From JAPOXR01 sp963662395 (GTDB taxonomy: Bacteria > Pseudomonadota > Alphaproteobacteria > Rhodobacterales > Rhodobacteraceae), in the NCBI GenBank assembly GCA_963662395.1, contig OY759511.1, forward strand, positions 3,472,001 through 3,536,000: a DNA stretch of 64,000 bases, given 5' to 3'. Position numbers and translations under genes: made by a program. Shown here in pieces: positions 27,542 to 37,242 of this stretch. The notes under the pieces were generated by a model that had not been told where the DNA came from, ran no database searches, and saw nothing but the letters and a program-made list of their open reading frames with translations. Positions within the stretch are counted from its first letter, which is position 1; every line of letters starts with the position of its first letter.

Positions 27542-28471
27542 TCACGACCGCCGACCGCCGGCCTCGGCAAACACACGCCGGGGCTGAAATTCCCCCTTGC
27601 AGATCTCGCCCATCGCGACTGCGCTTCCCTGGCAGGCAACCCACACCCTCTCTTCTGCGGGTTCGCTGCCTGCCGGCATCGTGGCCGCAATCCTGCCGCC
27701 ATTGCGGATGACTGCCGCCTCGTCCACCGTGCAATCGATCCTCGCCAGCATCCCGAGCCCGAATTCGAGCGGACGCACCTGGCCTGACCGTTCCTCGTGC
27801 TGCATCCCTGCGAGATCTTCCAGGCGCAGGCATTCACTGATGTCGAAGGGGCCGGATGTGATTCGCCGCAGCCAGGCGACGTGAGACTTGCATCCGAGTG
27901 TCTCGCCGAGGTCGCGGGCGATTGACCGGACATATCCGCCCTTTCCACATTCCATCTCGAATTCGGCCAGGTCCCTTTCGGTCCTTCCGACCAACTCCAG
28001 CCGATGAACGGCAAGCGGGCGTTCGGCCAGCACCGGCATTTCGCCGGCGGCAGCCAGGGAACTGGCCCGCCTGCCGGCAATCTTTACCGCCGAGTAGTTT
28101 GGCGGTCGCTGCATGATCCGGCCGCGAAACTGGTCCAGACTCTCTTCGATCTCCCCGGTTTCGGGCCGGTGTTCCGTCTCGGCGACAATATCCCCTGTTG
28201 CATCATCCGTGGTGGTCGACTGTCCAAATCTTGCCTGGAAGCGATAGGTCTTGGAGGCAATCATGACGGCCGGGATTGCCTTGGTTGCTTCTCCGAGCGC
28301 TACTGCCAGAACGCCTGTGGCCGGGCGGTCGAGCGTACCGGCATGTCCTGCCTTTCGGGCCTGAAGCAGTTTCCTGACTGTGGTCACGACATCGGCCGAG
28401 GACACCCCCGCATCCTTGTCGATGCCCAGCCAGCCATCGACCGGCAAACCCATCAACCTTCTTCTGGCCAT
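27542..28471 (-). CDS. truB: tRNA pseudouridine(55) synthase
   Basis: A 309-residue enzyme that converts U55 of the tRNA T-loop to pseudouridine. The catalytic Asp48 lies in HAGTLDRPATGVLAVALGEA; the usual GTLDPxA is GTLDRPA here. Other TruB motifs: GWLGIDKDAGVSSADVV, KTYRFQARFG, QRPPNYSAVKIAGRRA and KGGYVRSIARDLGE. The start codon directly abuts the rbfA stop with no gap, so the two are an operon, as in the widespread nusA-infB-rbfA-truB cluster. Confidence 0.93.
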   Translation of the reverse strand: MARRRLMGLPVDGWLGIDKDAGVSSADVVTTVRKLLQARKAGHAGTLDRPATGVLAVALGEATKAIPAVMIASKTYRFQARFGQSTTTDDATGDIVAETEHRPETGEIEESLDQFRGRIMQRPPNYSAVKIAGRRASSLAAAGEMPVLAERPLAVHRLELVGRTERDLAEFEMECGKGGYVRSIARDLGETLGCKSHVAWLRRITSGPFDISECLRLEDLAGMQHEERSGQVRPLEFGLGMLARIDCTVDEAAVIRNGGRIAATMPAGSEPAEERVWVACQGSAVAMGEICKGEFQPRRVFAEAGGRRS

Positions 28472-28885
28472 TCAGCTCTCGGTTGCCGTTGAAGACTCGA
28501 CGAGGTCACGCTTGATGTCCTTGCGGTCGAACAGTCTGCGCATGTCGTCCATCTGGTCGAACAGGTTGTCCGAGGCAAAGCTCAGTGACGGTGACCGCTT
28601 GAGAGTGACTGCACGGTTGAGCATTTTCCGGATGACAGGGCTCTGTGCATTGAGCGCCCTGGTCATCTCCTCGGCGTTGCCGCCTCCGAGCGGAAGCACG
28701 TAGACAGTTGCCCGCCGCAGGTCAGGAGACATCCTGACTTCGCCGACAATGACAGACACATCCTGAAAATCAGGCTCATTCGGAATTCCCTGCGCCAACA
28801 GCCCGGCAAGCGCCCGCCTGACCAACTCGGCAACCCGGAATTGCCTCTGGGTCTGACGCCCCCCTGTTCCCTCCTGTCTGGTCAT
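28472..28885 (-). CDS. rbfA: 30S ribosome-binding factor A
   Basis: A 137-residue protein (start ATG 28885; the frame is open further up). RbfA binds the 30S subunit and helps mature the 16S rRNA 5' end. Typical KH-type features: TQRQFRVAELVRRALAGLLA, VRMSPDLRRATVYVLPLGG, SPVIRKMLNRAVTLKRSPSL and DDMRRLFDRKD. It is immediately followed by truB. infB, its usual upstream neighbour, is absent. Confidence 0.92.
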   Translation of the reverse strand: MTRQEGTGGRQTQRQFRVAELVRRALAGLLAQGIPNEPDFQDVSVIVGEVRMSPDLRRATVYVLPLGGGNAEEMTRALNAQSPVIRKMLNRAVTLKRSPSLSFASDNLFDQMDDMRRLFDRKDIKRDLVESSTATES

Positions 28886-29144
28886 TCTCCGCTCCACCCG
28901 GAATTTGCCTGTCCCGGCATACTGATGCCTGCGGGAATTTGCAAAGCCGGTTGCGGCCACCCTGGTGCTGCCATTGGCCACCCTGCATACTTGAAGATGC
29001 GGTCATGGCTGGATCAAGGGAAGCATTACGGCTGTTGCGCAGAAGGCCATCACCGCATTCCACGAGCCGGACGGTCATTGGCGAAGTGCTGATTTCATTG
29101 TAACCGCCCACTGGCAAGACAGGACACCTTGCAAGGAGGAAAAC

Positions 29145-29383
29145 ATGGAAGAACGACTGAAGGGGGATTTGGGGTTTCGGCAGGCATCGCAGCCGCGGGT
29201 GCGGCAACAGGCGCCTGGATTGGTCAGAGCATCGGAATTGCCGCTCTCGGGACGGCTGCAGCAGGAACAGTTCCCGCTATTCTCGCAGGGGCGTTTTGGC
29301 AGGTTTGGACTTGTGGATGCCGAAACATCTCACGTCGCATGCAGGATGATGAATGCCGGAGCGAGGCGGATGTTTCCGGGTAG
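29145..29383 (+). pseudogene. Glycine-zipper small membrane protein, frame-shifted
   Basis: A strong ribosome binding site (AAGGAGG at 29133-29139) precedes ATG 29145, which reads MEERLKGD. The next frame reads GVSAGIAAAGAATGAWIGQS, then IGIAALGTAAAGTVPAILAG, a glycine-zipper membrane segment. Adding one base in the GGGGG run near 29162 joins start and zipper. A second shift near 29300 would give LAGAF then GRFGLVDAETSH. Small glycine-zipper proteins are envelope proteins of unclear role. It could be a recent pseudogene or a slippage-controlled gene. Confidence 0.5.
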
Positions 29384-29546
29384 ATGACTTTCGCCCCGGA
29401 ACACTTCCACGGCGCAACAGGGAATACCGAAAGAACCTGACCACTCATCGGAGCGATCCGGGATTGTTGCCACCTTCCCGGCTCCCGATCGCCAGGGAGG
29501 GAGTGGACGTTACCCGGGACCTGCCGACAATACAGGACAAACGAAA

Positions 29547-30080
29547 TTGAAGAAACGCCAGAACCAGGACGGGGCCATTGCGCCCGGACAGCCCCGGGGG
29601 AGAGCCTTGAATGCAGGAAGCCATTTTCTTGATGACCTGCAGGTCGGAGATCACTTCCAGACCGGTTCAACCGAGGTCACGGCGCAGCTCATCGGGGATT
29701 TTGCCAGGGTATCCGGCGACAGCTACGGGCTTCATCTTGACGACAAATTTGCCCGGGAAATCGGGTTTCCCGGCATCATTGCCCATGGAATCCTGGTCAT
29801 GGCGCTCGCCGATGGCCTGAAATATCGCTCGGCGGTCACACTCGACGCCGTTGCATCTCTTGGATGGAATATCGCATTCACTGCCCCGGTATTTGCGGGT
29901 GACAGGATTACCGCAACCGTAACGGTCAAGGACAAGCGTGTAACCGGAAAGCCGAACCGGGGCATCGCCACCCTCGAATTCGTCATCGTCAACCAGCATG
30001 GTGAGTTGGTCCAGCGTGGAACCAATCTGCTCATGATGCGCCGGAGGCCCGGGAAGAATGGTGATGGGCAAGACAGCTGA
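29547..30080 (+). CDS. MaoC-family (R)-specific enoyl hydratase
   Basis: A 177-residue hot-dog fold protein. The hydratase 2 motif FARVSGDSYGLHLDDKFARE holds the catalytic Asp-His, followed by IGFPGIIAHGILVMAL. Family members hydrate trans-2-enoyl-CoA to (R)-3-hydroxyacyl-CoA, feeding polyester synthesis or lipid metabolism. The start is uncertain: TTG 29547 opens the frame, but the conserved domain begins near residue 27 (HFLDDLQVGD), so a later start is possible. No linked metabolic genes. Confidence 0.8.
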   Translation: MKKRQNQDGAIAPGQPRGRALNAGSHFLDDLQVGDHFQTGSTEVTAQLIGDFARVSGDSYGLHLDDKFAREIGFPGIIAHGILVMALADGLKYRSAVTLDAVASLGWNIAFTAPVFAGDRITATVTVKDKRVTGKPNRGIATLEFVIVNQHGELVQRGTNLLMMRRRPGKNGDGQDS

Positions 30081-30469
30081 CGCCGGGTCGGTTCGGAGTT
30101 GACCTGAAGATCCGGGCGGATCGCTGGAATGTGCTTTTCGTGCTGGTGAATCTCTCTTCATGTCCCGCTTGGAGCCCGACAATGCCTGATCCATCTATTC
30201 GGGCCGATGACAGAAATTCTTCCCGACTTTCCGTGACCGGATGCCTCCGGATGGCATGACTCCGGACAAGGCGGCTCCAGGCGATGTCCGGGGCCGATGT
30301 CGGCCACCTCCCGGGCGCGGAGCTGGAAATTGCGCATGCCATTCGACCGCCGGTGCCGCAGAGTATAGAAGTGCAGGAGGTTCGGCATTGGCTGGTTCGG
30401 CGAGCGGCGAGAATGCCGGGGTGACCGTCTGGCATGTGTGGCGAAGGTGATCGGGTCGGGCAGACAATC
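30081..30469. other. No gene recognised upstream of heparinase-like gene
   Basis: About 390 bp. Related alphaproteobacteria have rsmB upstream of this heparinase gene; nothing like it was seen here. The 5' end of the heparinase frame (open from 30434) may also lie here. Confidence 0.4.
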
Positions 30470-32092
30470 ATGCATCTCGAATTTCTTGCATCAATCCGTG
30501 TTCCTGCCGGGCTGGCCGGCTCCGAAGCCCGCGGGAAGGCATTGCTGGGCGGGCACCTCTTGTTCGCCGGCAAGAGATACCCCATCCTCGACAGTGACCT
30601 CTGGCAGCTTGCCGATGAGGGCGGCCGCCTTCGCGAGCATCTTCACGGGTTTGCATGGCTGGACGACCTGCAGGCTGCCGGTGGCATTCAGGCAATCCGG
30701 CTGGCTCAGAAATGGCTGTTCGACTGGATTGACAGGTATTCCGGCGAACAGGTGTTTCCGCTGACCCAGCAAGTGGCCGGGCGCAGGATTGTCCGGCTCC
30801 TGCGGCATCACGATCTGTTGCTGACAATGCTGGATGAGGAGCGCCGCAAGGGGTTTTCGAAGTCGGTCGGATTGCACATCCGGTATCTTCGGCGCCGGCA
30901 TCTGGTCCCCGTCCGGGGATTTGCACGGATCGAGGCACTCGCCGGGCGGCTGATTGCCGAGCTTGTCGCCGGCGAGGAAAAGGCAGAGGCTGGCAAGTTG
31001 GTGGATTCCCTGGTCAGTGAATTCAGTTCCGTGACTGGCACCGCCCAGGGAATTGCCTCGCGGAACCCGGAGGAGTTGCTTCAGCTCCTGTCCTGTCTCG
31101 TCCAGGTCGCAACTGTGCTGGATACTGCCGGGTATACTCCGGGGCCGGAACTGGCCAGGCATATCGAGCAATCGGCGAACATCCTGTCGGGCCTTCGGCA
31201 CGTCAATGGCCATCTTCCCAGGTTTCATGGCGGTGGCGTCCCCGGCGGCTTCGCCGACCGGCTGATTTCGGAATACAGGGGCCACGCCGACATGCCCGCC
31301 TGCACCACGATGGGGTTTTGCCGCATGCGGGCCGGAAACACGTCGGCTGTCATGGACATCGCGCCGCCGCCATCCGGTCCGGCATCCATCGGCGCCCATG
31401 CCAGCACGCTTGCGGTCGAGATCGTGTCTGCAAGGCATCCGATCATCGTCAGTTGCGGGCCGGGACAGGGGCTTGATCCGGACATGGCATTTGCAGCCAG
31501 ATCGACTGATGCTCACAGCACGGCCGTGGTCAACGACACTTCCTCGTCGGGCTTCTCGACCCGGCATCATTCTGCCGGAGGCGGGCCGCCAATGGCTGCG
31601 ATACCTGATGTTCGGGTTGACCAGTTGCCGGGGCATGACGGATTGACGGTGATTGCCAGCCATAATGGCTACATGGCGGCATACGGGCTGACCCATTTGC
31701 GCCGGCTCGACATGAGGAATGACGGCAACAGGGTTTGGGCCGAAGATACGATCTGGGAGGGGGCAGGCCCCGGAAAGGGGGACAGGGTCGTTGCAGGCGG
31801 CAACCCGAATTCACGCCGACACCGACTGGCCATACGCTTCCACCTTCATCCGGATGTCGGCGTCAACCATCACCCAGGCAGTGGCAGGACAGATGTCGAG
31901 CTTCCGGATGGCGAGACCTGGCAGTTCCGGTTTGAAGGGCCGGCAAGGCTGGAGCTCGAGGAAAGCCGGTATCTTGACGAGGGCAGCCAGCAGATCAGGC
32001 CATCCAGCCAGATTGTATTGCATTCCGACACCAGGGAGGGTGTAGCCCAGCTGCGCTGGGAGATTGGCCGTATCCGGGAGCGGCAGACATGA
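30470..32092 (+). CDS. Heparinase II/III family protein
   Basis: A 540-residue protein of the alphaproteobacterial heparinase II/III family. N-terminal helical toroid (LREHLHGFAWLDDLQAAGG, FDWIDRYSGEQVFPLTQQVA, GRRIVRLLRHHDLLL) and a C-terminal beta-sandwich lyase-like domain (GFCRMRAGNTSAVMDIAPPP, HASTLAVEIV, LHPDVGVNHHPGSGRTDVEL). These enzymes may act on periplasmic polysaccharide; no signal peptide is visible. Its place directly before purH is conserved in many alphaproteobacteria. Start ATG 30470 is chosen over 30434, but neither has a strong ribosome site. Confidence 0.75.
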   Translation: MHLEFLASIRVPAGLAGSEARGKALLGGHLLFAGKRYPILDSDLWQLADEGGRLREHLHGFAWLDDLQAAGGIQAIRLAQKWLFDWIDRYSGEQVFPLTQQVAGRRIVRLLRHHDLLLTMLDEERRKGFSKSVGLHIRYLRRRHLVPVRGFARIEALAGRLIAELVAGEEKAEAGKLVDSLVSEFSSVTGTAQGIASRNPEELLQLLSCLVQVATVLDTAGYTPGPELARHIEQSANILSGLRHVNGHLPRFHGGGVPGGFADRLISEYRGHADMPACTTMGFCRMRAGNTSAVMDIAPPPSGPASIGAHASTLAVEIVSARHPIIVSCGPGQGLDPDMAFAARSTDAHSTAVVNDTSSSGFSTRHHSAGGGPPMAAIPDVRVDQLPGHDGLTVIASHNGYMAAYGLTHLRRLDMRNDGNRVWAEDTIWEGAGPGKGDRVVAGGNPNSRRHRLAIRFHLHPDVGVNHHPGSGRTDVELPDGETWQFRFEGPARLELEESRYLDEGSQQIRPSSQIVLHSDTREGVAQLRWEIGRIRERQT

Positions 32093-32165
32093 CCGGCACG
32101 ACCGGCAATCAGACGGGGGGGCGCATTGTTGAATGGATCCTGCATCACAGGATGGCAGAGACACA

Positions 32166-33779
32166 ATGACCATGACCGATCCGGGCAACAGGAATTCGAT
32201 ACCGGAGGGAGACACGAAACCGGCCGATATCAGGATCAGGCGGGCACTGATTTCGGTATGTGACAAGACCGGTGTTGTCGAACTGGCCCGATGCCTGACC
32301 GGATTTGACGTGGAAATCCTGTCAACGGGCGGAACGGCCGGGATACTGGCCGCGGCGGGGTTGCCGGTCCGGGAATCGTCGTCACTGACAGGATTTCACC
32401 AGCTCCTCGGCGGCAGGATCAAGTCACTGCACCCGGCAGTCCATGCCGGACTTCTTGCCCGGAGGGACCAGGCAGGTGACCTGGCGGAACTCGATGCCGA
32501 AGGCATCGGGTTGATTGATCTTCTCGTGGTGAACTTCTACCCGGCAGATGAATTCATCGATGCCGGTCCGGCGGAATTCCCTTCGGTTGACCTGATCGAT
32601 ATCGGCGGGCCGGCGATGGCCCGATCGGCAGCCAAGAACCATGCATCGGTAACCGTGATCAGCGATCAGGTCGAATATCCGGAACTGATGCATGAACTCG
32701 GCACAAATGATGGCTCGGTCTCACATGCTTTCAGAGCCCTGTCGGCAGCACGGGCATTCTCGCGTACCGCCAATTACGATTCTCGTATCTCGAACCGTCT
32801 CTGGCAGGCGACGGGCCGCCCCCGGCAGCCGGACCAGTCATCCGGATACCGGTGGCGCAGGGAGCTTGCCTATGGCGAGAACCCGCACCAGCAGGCTGCC
32901 TTCATTGCAACCGGCCAGACTGATTGTGGATTGGCTGCTGTCGCGCAACTGACTGGCAGGGAGCCGGGATACAACAATTTGCTCGATGCAAATGCGGCAA
33001 TGTCGCTGGTTGCCGAATTCGATGCCGAAATGTCGGCGGCATGCGTCATCGTGAAACACGGCAATCCCTGCGGGGTGGCAGTGGCCGGTTCAACGGCCGA
33101 TGCCTTTGCCCGAGCCCGGGATTGTGACCCACTCTCGGCTTTCGGCGGAGTGATTGCGCTGAACAGAAAACTGGACCTGGAGACCGCTCGGAGAATCGCG
33201 GAGGGTTTTGTCGAAGTCGTTCTTGCTCCGGCGATCTGCGAGGATGCAGCAGCCCTGCCTGGATGGAATCGGAAGATCAGGGTTCTTGCCTGCAACCCGG
33301 CCGAATTCGCCCGAGCCCAGGAGGAGACCCGCTCTGTCTGTGGCGGTTTGCTGGTGCAAACCGGCGACACCCACGGCCTCGACCGGACCAGCTTGCGGAC
33401 CGTGACGTCAAGGGCGCCGACGACATCGGAATTGCAGGACCTTGAATTTGCCTGGAGAGTGGCAAGGCATGCCAAATCGAATGCGGTGGTACTGGCCGGC
33501 GACGGCAAGACTTCCGGGGTCGGTGCCGGCCAGACCAGCCGGGTAGCCGCGGCTCGAATTGCCGCCGACATGATCGCCACTTCCGGCTCATCCGCCAGGC
33601 TGGTTGCGGCCTCGGACGGGTTCTTTCCGTTTGCCGATGGAGTCGAGGTCATTGCCGCTGCTGGCGCAACGGCGGTCATTCAGCCAGGCGGGTCACGAAA
33701 TGACGCCATGGTCATTGCCGCTGCCGAAGATCTGGATCTGGCAATGGTCGTGACAGGCCATCGCCACTTCCGGCACTGA
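32166..33779 (+). CDS. purH: Bifunctional AICAR transformylase/IMP cyclohydrolase
   Basis: The last two steps of purine synthesis (AICAR to FAICAR to IMP), in the cytosol. The N-terminal IMP cyclohydrolase domain has ALISVCDKTGVVELA, LSTGGTAGILAAAGLPV, GGRIKSLHPAVHAGLLARR and NFYPADEF. The C-terminal transformylase has LAYGENPHQQAAF, VIVKHGNPCGVA (catalytic Lys-His), DPLSAFGGVIALN and the end SRNDAMVIAAAEDLDLAMV. About 537 residues from ATG 32166; in-frame ATGs at 32133 and 32172 are alternatives. Intact. It is followed 2 bp later by lspA. Confidence 0.95.
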   Translation: MTMTDPGNRNSIPEGDTKPADIRIRRALISVCDKTGVVELARCLTGFDVEILSTGGTAGILAAAGLPVRESSSLTGFHQLLGGRIKSLHPAVHAGLLARRDQAGDLAELDAEGIGLIDLLVVNFYPADEFIDAGPAEFPSVDLIDIGGPAMARSAAKNHASVTVISDQVEYPELMHELGTNDGSVSHAFRALSAARAFSRTANYDSRISNRLWQATGRPRQPDQSSGYRWRRELAYGENPHQQAAFIATGQTDCGLAAVAQLTGREPGYNNLLDANAAMSLVAEFDAEMSAACVIVKHGNPCGVAVAGSTADAFARARDCDPLSAFGGVIALNRKLDLETARRIAEGFVEVVLAPAICEDAAALPGWNRKIRVLACNPAEFARAQEETRSVCGGLLVQTGDTHGLDRTSLRTVTSRAPTTSELQDLEFAWRVARHAKSNAVVLAGDGKTSGVGAGQTSRVAAARIAADMIATSGSSARLVAASDGFFPFADGVEVIAAAGATAVIQPGGSRNDAMVIAAAEDLDLAMVVTGHRHFRH

Positions 33780-33781
33780 CG

Positions 33782-34261
33782 ATGCGTCTTGCCGTCATTC
33801 TTGCGGTCATGGTGCTGGTTGCCGACCAGTTCTCCAAGCTGTGGATACTGGAGATAGTCGAACTTGATCAACTTGGCCGGATCGAGGTCTTGCCACCCTT
33901 CCTCGAGTTTCGCATGGCCTGGAACCGGGGAATCAATTTCGGCCTGTTTGCGGGCCACTCGGAGCTGGTCCGCTGGGCACTTGTCTCGACAGCCCTTGGC
34001 CTGGCGGCGTTCTTCATGGTCTGGTCGGGCCGTCCGGCCCAGAGCAGGCTTGCAAGGGTCTCGGCAGGAATCCTGGCCGGCGGCGCGGTTGGCAATGGAG
34101 TTGATCGCATCAGGCTGGGCGCCGTTGCCGATTTCCTGAACATGTCATGCTGCGGAATTGAAAACCCGTTCGTGTTCAACCTTGCCGACATTGCTGTCGT
34201 GGTCGGTGTCATCGGCATTGTTCTGGCCGGATACCGCCAGTCCGACCACGAGAGGAAATGA
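33782..34261 (+). CDS. lspA: Lipoprotein signal peptidase II
   Basis: A 159-residue inner-membrane aspartyl protease that cleaves signal peptides of diacylglyceryl prolipoproteins. Four predicted membrane segments (about 3-20, 60-80, 92-105 and 132-150). Signature NRGINFGLF (48-56), then GNGVDRIRLGAVADFLNMS with catalytic Asp117 and FNLADIAVVVG with Asp136. Start 2 bp after the purH stop, so probably co-transcribed. The next gene encodes a probable lipoprotein substrate. Confidence 0.95.
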   Translation: MRLAVILAVMVLVADQFSKLWILEIVELDQLGRIEVLPPFLEFRMAWNRGINFGLFAGHSELVRWALVSTALGLAAFFMVWSGRPAQSRLARVSAGILAGGAVGNGVDRIRLGAVADFLNMSCCGIENPFVFNLADIAVVVGVIGIVLAGYRQSDHERK

Positions 34262-34666
34262 TGCACGGACTCTGCCATGGGCCGGACCGGCCAAGACACC
34301 GCCCGGCAGGTGGCTCGCCCGTCATACGGTCCCGAACCGGAGTTCGGCACCGTCACCCGATTGCACCGCATCCGGATGCGGGGGAATTGACAGAAACCGG
34401 CATCGCCGCCGAACTCACGAGGAATCCCCGGTCGTCGGCCATGCTTGCCCTCCTCAGCAAATGATACTGGCTCGAGAGGCCTGACCAGACGTTCCTGTGG
34501 GGTCCCAGCCCCTGCGTGACCGCACCGTGACCCCTCGGCCCAGCAGAAACGTGACATTGTCGGCGGTCGCATCAGTGGCCAGTCGGTCGAATTGGGGTTT
34601 CGCTGCATGGTTGAATGAGTTGGTGCTTTGTGATTGAAGCCAACGGGTCGGGTTACGGAGTCTCGG
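34262..34666. other. No gene recognised between lspA and lipoprotein gene
   Basis: About 400 bp in a place where related genomes have a short gap. Short ORFs here have no resemblance to known families. Confidence 0.4.
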
Positions 34667-35209
34667 ATGCGGTTGACGGTTTTGGGAATGGCGATTGCGG
34701 CATCGACGGTGGTGCTCCTTCCCGCATGCTCCCGGATCAGCGGAAGCGACGAGGTTCTTCCGGCAGTGCCCGCAGCCAAGATCGAGGCGACGGACGAGTT
34801 GGCCACCGTTCCGAGCCGGCCTCTCGCTCTTCCGGACTCGCCGGCGGCGCTTCCTCCTCCCAACCCGTCTTCCGTCGACAGAGCGCAACTGGACCCGTTG
34901 GGAGATGCCCGTTCCGCCCTCGGTGCCGCTCAACCGTCGACATCGGCGGGCGAGGTGCCGCGCAGTGACTATCCCCTGGTTGCCTACACCTCCCGTCTCG
35001 GGGTGAACCCGCACATCAGACTGGTTCTTGCCAAGGAGGATGAGGAATACCGGCGCGGCAAGAAGGGACGGCTGCTCGAACGGTGGTTCAATGTGAATCT
35101 GTATTTCCAGGCCTATGAGCCGATGACACTCGATCCGGATGCGGCATTGCTGCGTCTGCGACGAGGTGGAATCAAGACTCCCGCAGCACCGCCGCCACCC
35201 GAAAAGTAG
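34667..35209 (+). CDS. DUF3035 lipoprotein
   Basis: A 180-residue protein starting at ATG 34667 with MRLTVLGMAIAASTVVLLPA then C. The hydrophobic stretch followed by LPAC forms a plausible lipobox, so it would be lipid-modified and cleaved by the neighbouring LspA. The remainder is Pro-rich (RPLALPDSPAALPPPNPSS) with a conserved acidic/basic segment (HIRLVLAKEDEEYRRGKKGR). This is the DUF3035 pattern found after lspA in alphaproteobacteria. Function unknown; an envelope role is likely. In those relatives two M16 peptidases follow; here they are at 43.9-46.6 kb on the other strand. Confidence 0.75.
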   Translation: MRLTVLGMAIAASTVVLLPACSRISGSDEVLPAVPAAKIEATDELATVPSRPLALPDSPAALPPPNPSSVDRAQLDPLGDARSALGAAQPSTSAGEVPRSDYPLVAYTSRLGVNPHIRLVLAKEDEEYRRGKKGRLLERWFNVNLYFQAYEPMTLDPDAALLRLRRGGIKTPAAPPPPEK

Positions 35210-35314
35210 ACCGTCGGGCAACAGCAATCCCCGACAGGCCAAAGGCGGACACATCCACACCGTTGGCTCTGTAATTCGCCGAATTTTTTCGACGGCCCTA
35301 GGGCCCGTTGACAA

Positions 35315-35689
35315 TCATGTTGCCGCAACCACGCCACTGACGAGATGAATCACCGCGGCGAAACCGGCGTCGGTCTTGTCGTGGCGCGTCGCCACTGCCC
35401 GGAACTCCCTGATCCTTGCGAAGACATTCCCGGTCCGGTGCCGCCACTTGTACATCTCCCGGTCATGCTCCCGGGGCACTGTCCGCCTTCGCGCCGCCGA
35501 TGGCGAGCTTCCGCCGCGGGCGTGACTTCGCGGCCCGGGCCCTGCCGACACCGCGGCAGCAGCCCGGAGCCGGCCGGCGCAGATGCCATGAGCGTGTCGG
35601 GAATTGCCCTTGGGGATGATTCGATCCGAAGGGGCGCTCTGCATCGACATATGGTGGCAAGGGGCCACTTGAAGGGGCGAAGTTGGCAC
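35315..35689 (-). pseudogene. IS5-family transposase C-terminal relic
   Basis: The final 45 residues read YKWRHRTGNVFARIREFRAV, then ATRHDKTDAGFAAVIHL. This matches the end of IS5/IS427-type transposases (YxxRHxIENxFxRLKxWRxV ATRYDK), including the catalytic Glu region, although E is T/G here. Upstream sequence is scrambled across frames. The N-terminal part should lie beyond the IS110 insertions but was not recognised. Confidence 0.65.
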
Positions 35690-35699
35690 GCTTCACGTC

Positions 35700-36560
35700 G
35701 CGTCGGAAGTGAGCGGAACGTCATGGGTAGTCGGAATCGGCGACCCCGCCAGCCTCGAGGTGGTTCGGCGCAGGAAGAAGGCGAAGACGGACCGGATCGA
35801 CGCCCGCAGGACGGCGACGACCGGGACGCGATGTCGCCGGTGCGGATCCCGACCGTCGCCGAGGAGGACGCGAAGCGTCTTCTTCGCGAGCGCGAGCGCC
35901 TGGTGAAGGAGCGGCTGCGGCTCGCGAACCCGGTCGACGGGCTGCTCGGGCTGCACGGCGTGTCTGCCGGGGATCCTGCGAAGAAGGGGTTCCGGGCGCG
36001 CCTCGACGGGCCCGAGACCGGCTGCGGCACGGAACTGCCGCCGCGCCGAAGGCTTCGCGGGAGGCGCCCGGGCCGTGGAACCGGATCCGGAGAATGGACA
36101 CTTCGCGGCGGCGCTGGCCAGGCTGCGCGGGATCGGCGCGAACGACGCCCTGCTCCTGGACGCCGAGCTGCTCTGCCGGGACTTCCGGAACCGCCGGGAG
36201 CTGGCCGGCCTTGCGGGGCTGGCGCCGGTTCCCCGGGCGAGCGGCGGCGTCGACCAGGGGATCGGCAAGGCCGGCAGCCCGATGCTGCGAAGGCACCTGG
36301 TGCCGATGGCCTGGCGCTGTCGAAATGGTTCCGGGAGCATGTCGGCGCCGGCGACGGGCGGGCGGAAGCGGGGGATCGTGGCACTGGCGCGCAAGCTGCC
36401 GGCGGCGCCGTGGAGATACGCCACCGCCGGGCCCGAGCGGAGGAGGACAACGAAACGTCGGGACACCCGGGCGGCCCGACGGGGCCTCCGGGGAACCCGG
36501 GCAAGGCGTGTGACCGGCGAGAAGCCTGGTTCGCCGCCGGCCAACCGGACCGGATAAGAG
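35700..36560 (+). pseudogene. IS110-family transposase relic
   Basis: Pieces in three frames: WVVGIGDPASLEVVRRRKKA then KTDRIDAR (35715-35830, RuvC-like DEDD domain); RIPTVAEEDAKRLLRERERL then RLANPVDGLLGLHGV (35845-35970); and LARLRGIGANDALLLDAELL then ELAGLAGLAPVPRASGGVDQ (about 36110-36260, Transposase_20 domain). Order and content are those of an IS110 transposase with at least three frame changes. It lies next to an intact IS110 of different sequence. Confidence 0.75.
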
Positions 36561-37242
36561 CCTGGACGCGTCGTCGAGCGCGCCGTGGAGCCGCGACGTT
36601 CTGCCTGGAGCATCCCCGAGCGGCGTTGACGCTGCCCTTGCCAACAGAGAGGAACGATGTGAAAGCCGAAACGGAGCCCGCTGTCGAAAGGCGGTTGACG
36701 GCTACCGGGAAAGGAATGCCCGGACCGGCACCTCCCCGATGCCGGAAACGAGGCGACGGCGGTGTCAGGAAAAGTGCTTGACGGATGGGGGCTCACAAGA
36801 GCTTCTCGGGCGGATCACCGGGACGGGACAGCGGGACCCCGGGCAGTTGCCGGTGCTCGGTGCAACCGCGGTGCCCGGGCACCGGCGCCGATCCGGGCCG
36901 CAGGGTGATCCCCGGCTCCGGCGAACAGGATGGCGCTCATGATCCGGGCGCTGCCGGTGAAGAACGGGGATTGCCGGGCCCTGCGGATACGGCCCTGGAT
37001 GAAGGCGTGATGATCCGCGGATGAGCCCGGCCCGGGCGGTGAGGACGACGGACAGCCCAGCATCCATGTTTGATTGCAAGGGGTTTTTTTGAAGTTGTCC
37101 CGGGTTTATACAATTCCATACACGGGTCATACAGTGTTTCTCCACAGCCCGCCGATGCCGCCAGACGCGCCATTCCACCCCGCTGCCACAGGCAGCGGGA
37201 GGCATCCGCTTCATGAACGCCGTCCCGGCGTCGAGATGTCCC
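36561..37242. other. No gene recognised between two IS110 copies
   Basis: About 680 bp, including an AT-rich patch at 37090-37140 (GTTTATACAATTCCATACAC) just downstream of the intact IS110 gene. This may belong to that element's non-coding end. Confidence 0.35.

Noticed and set aside
30491..31696. Minus-strand ORF of 401 codons opposite the heparinase-like gene
   Set aside because: Antisense of a recognisable family protein followed by purH on the same strand.
35345..36781. Plus-strand ORF of 478 codons as a real gene
   Set aside because: Only about 45 residues match IS110; the remainder is out-of-frame IS110 and antisense IS5 sequence.
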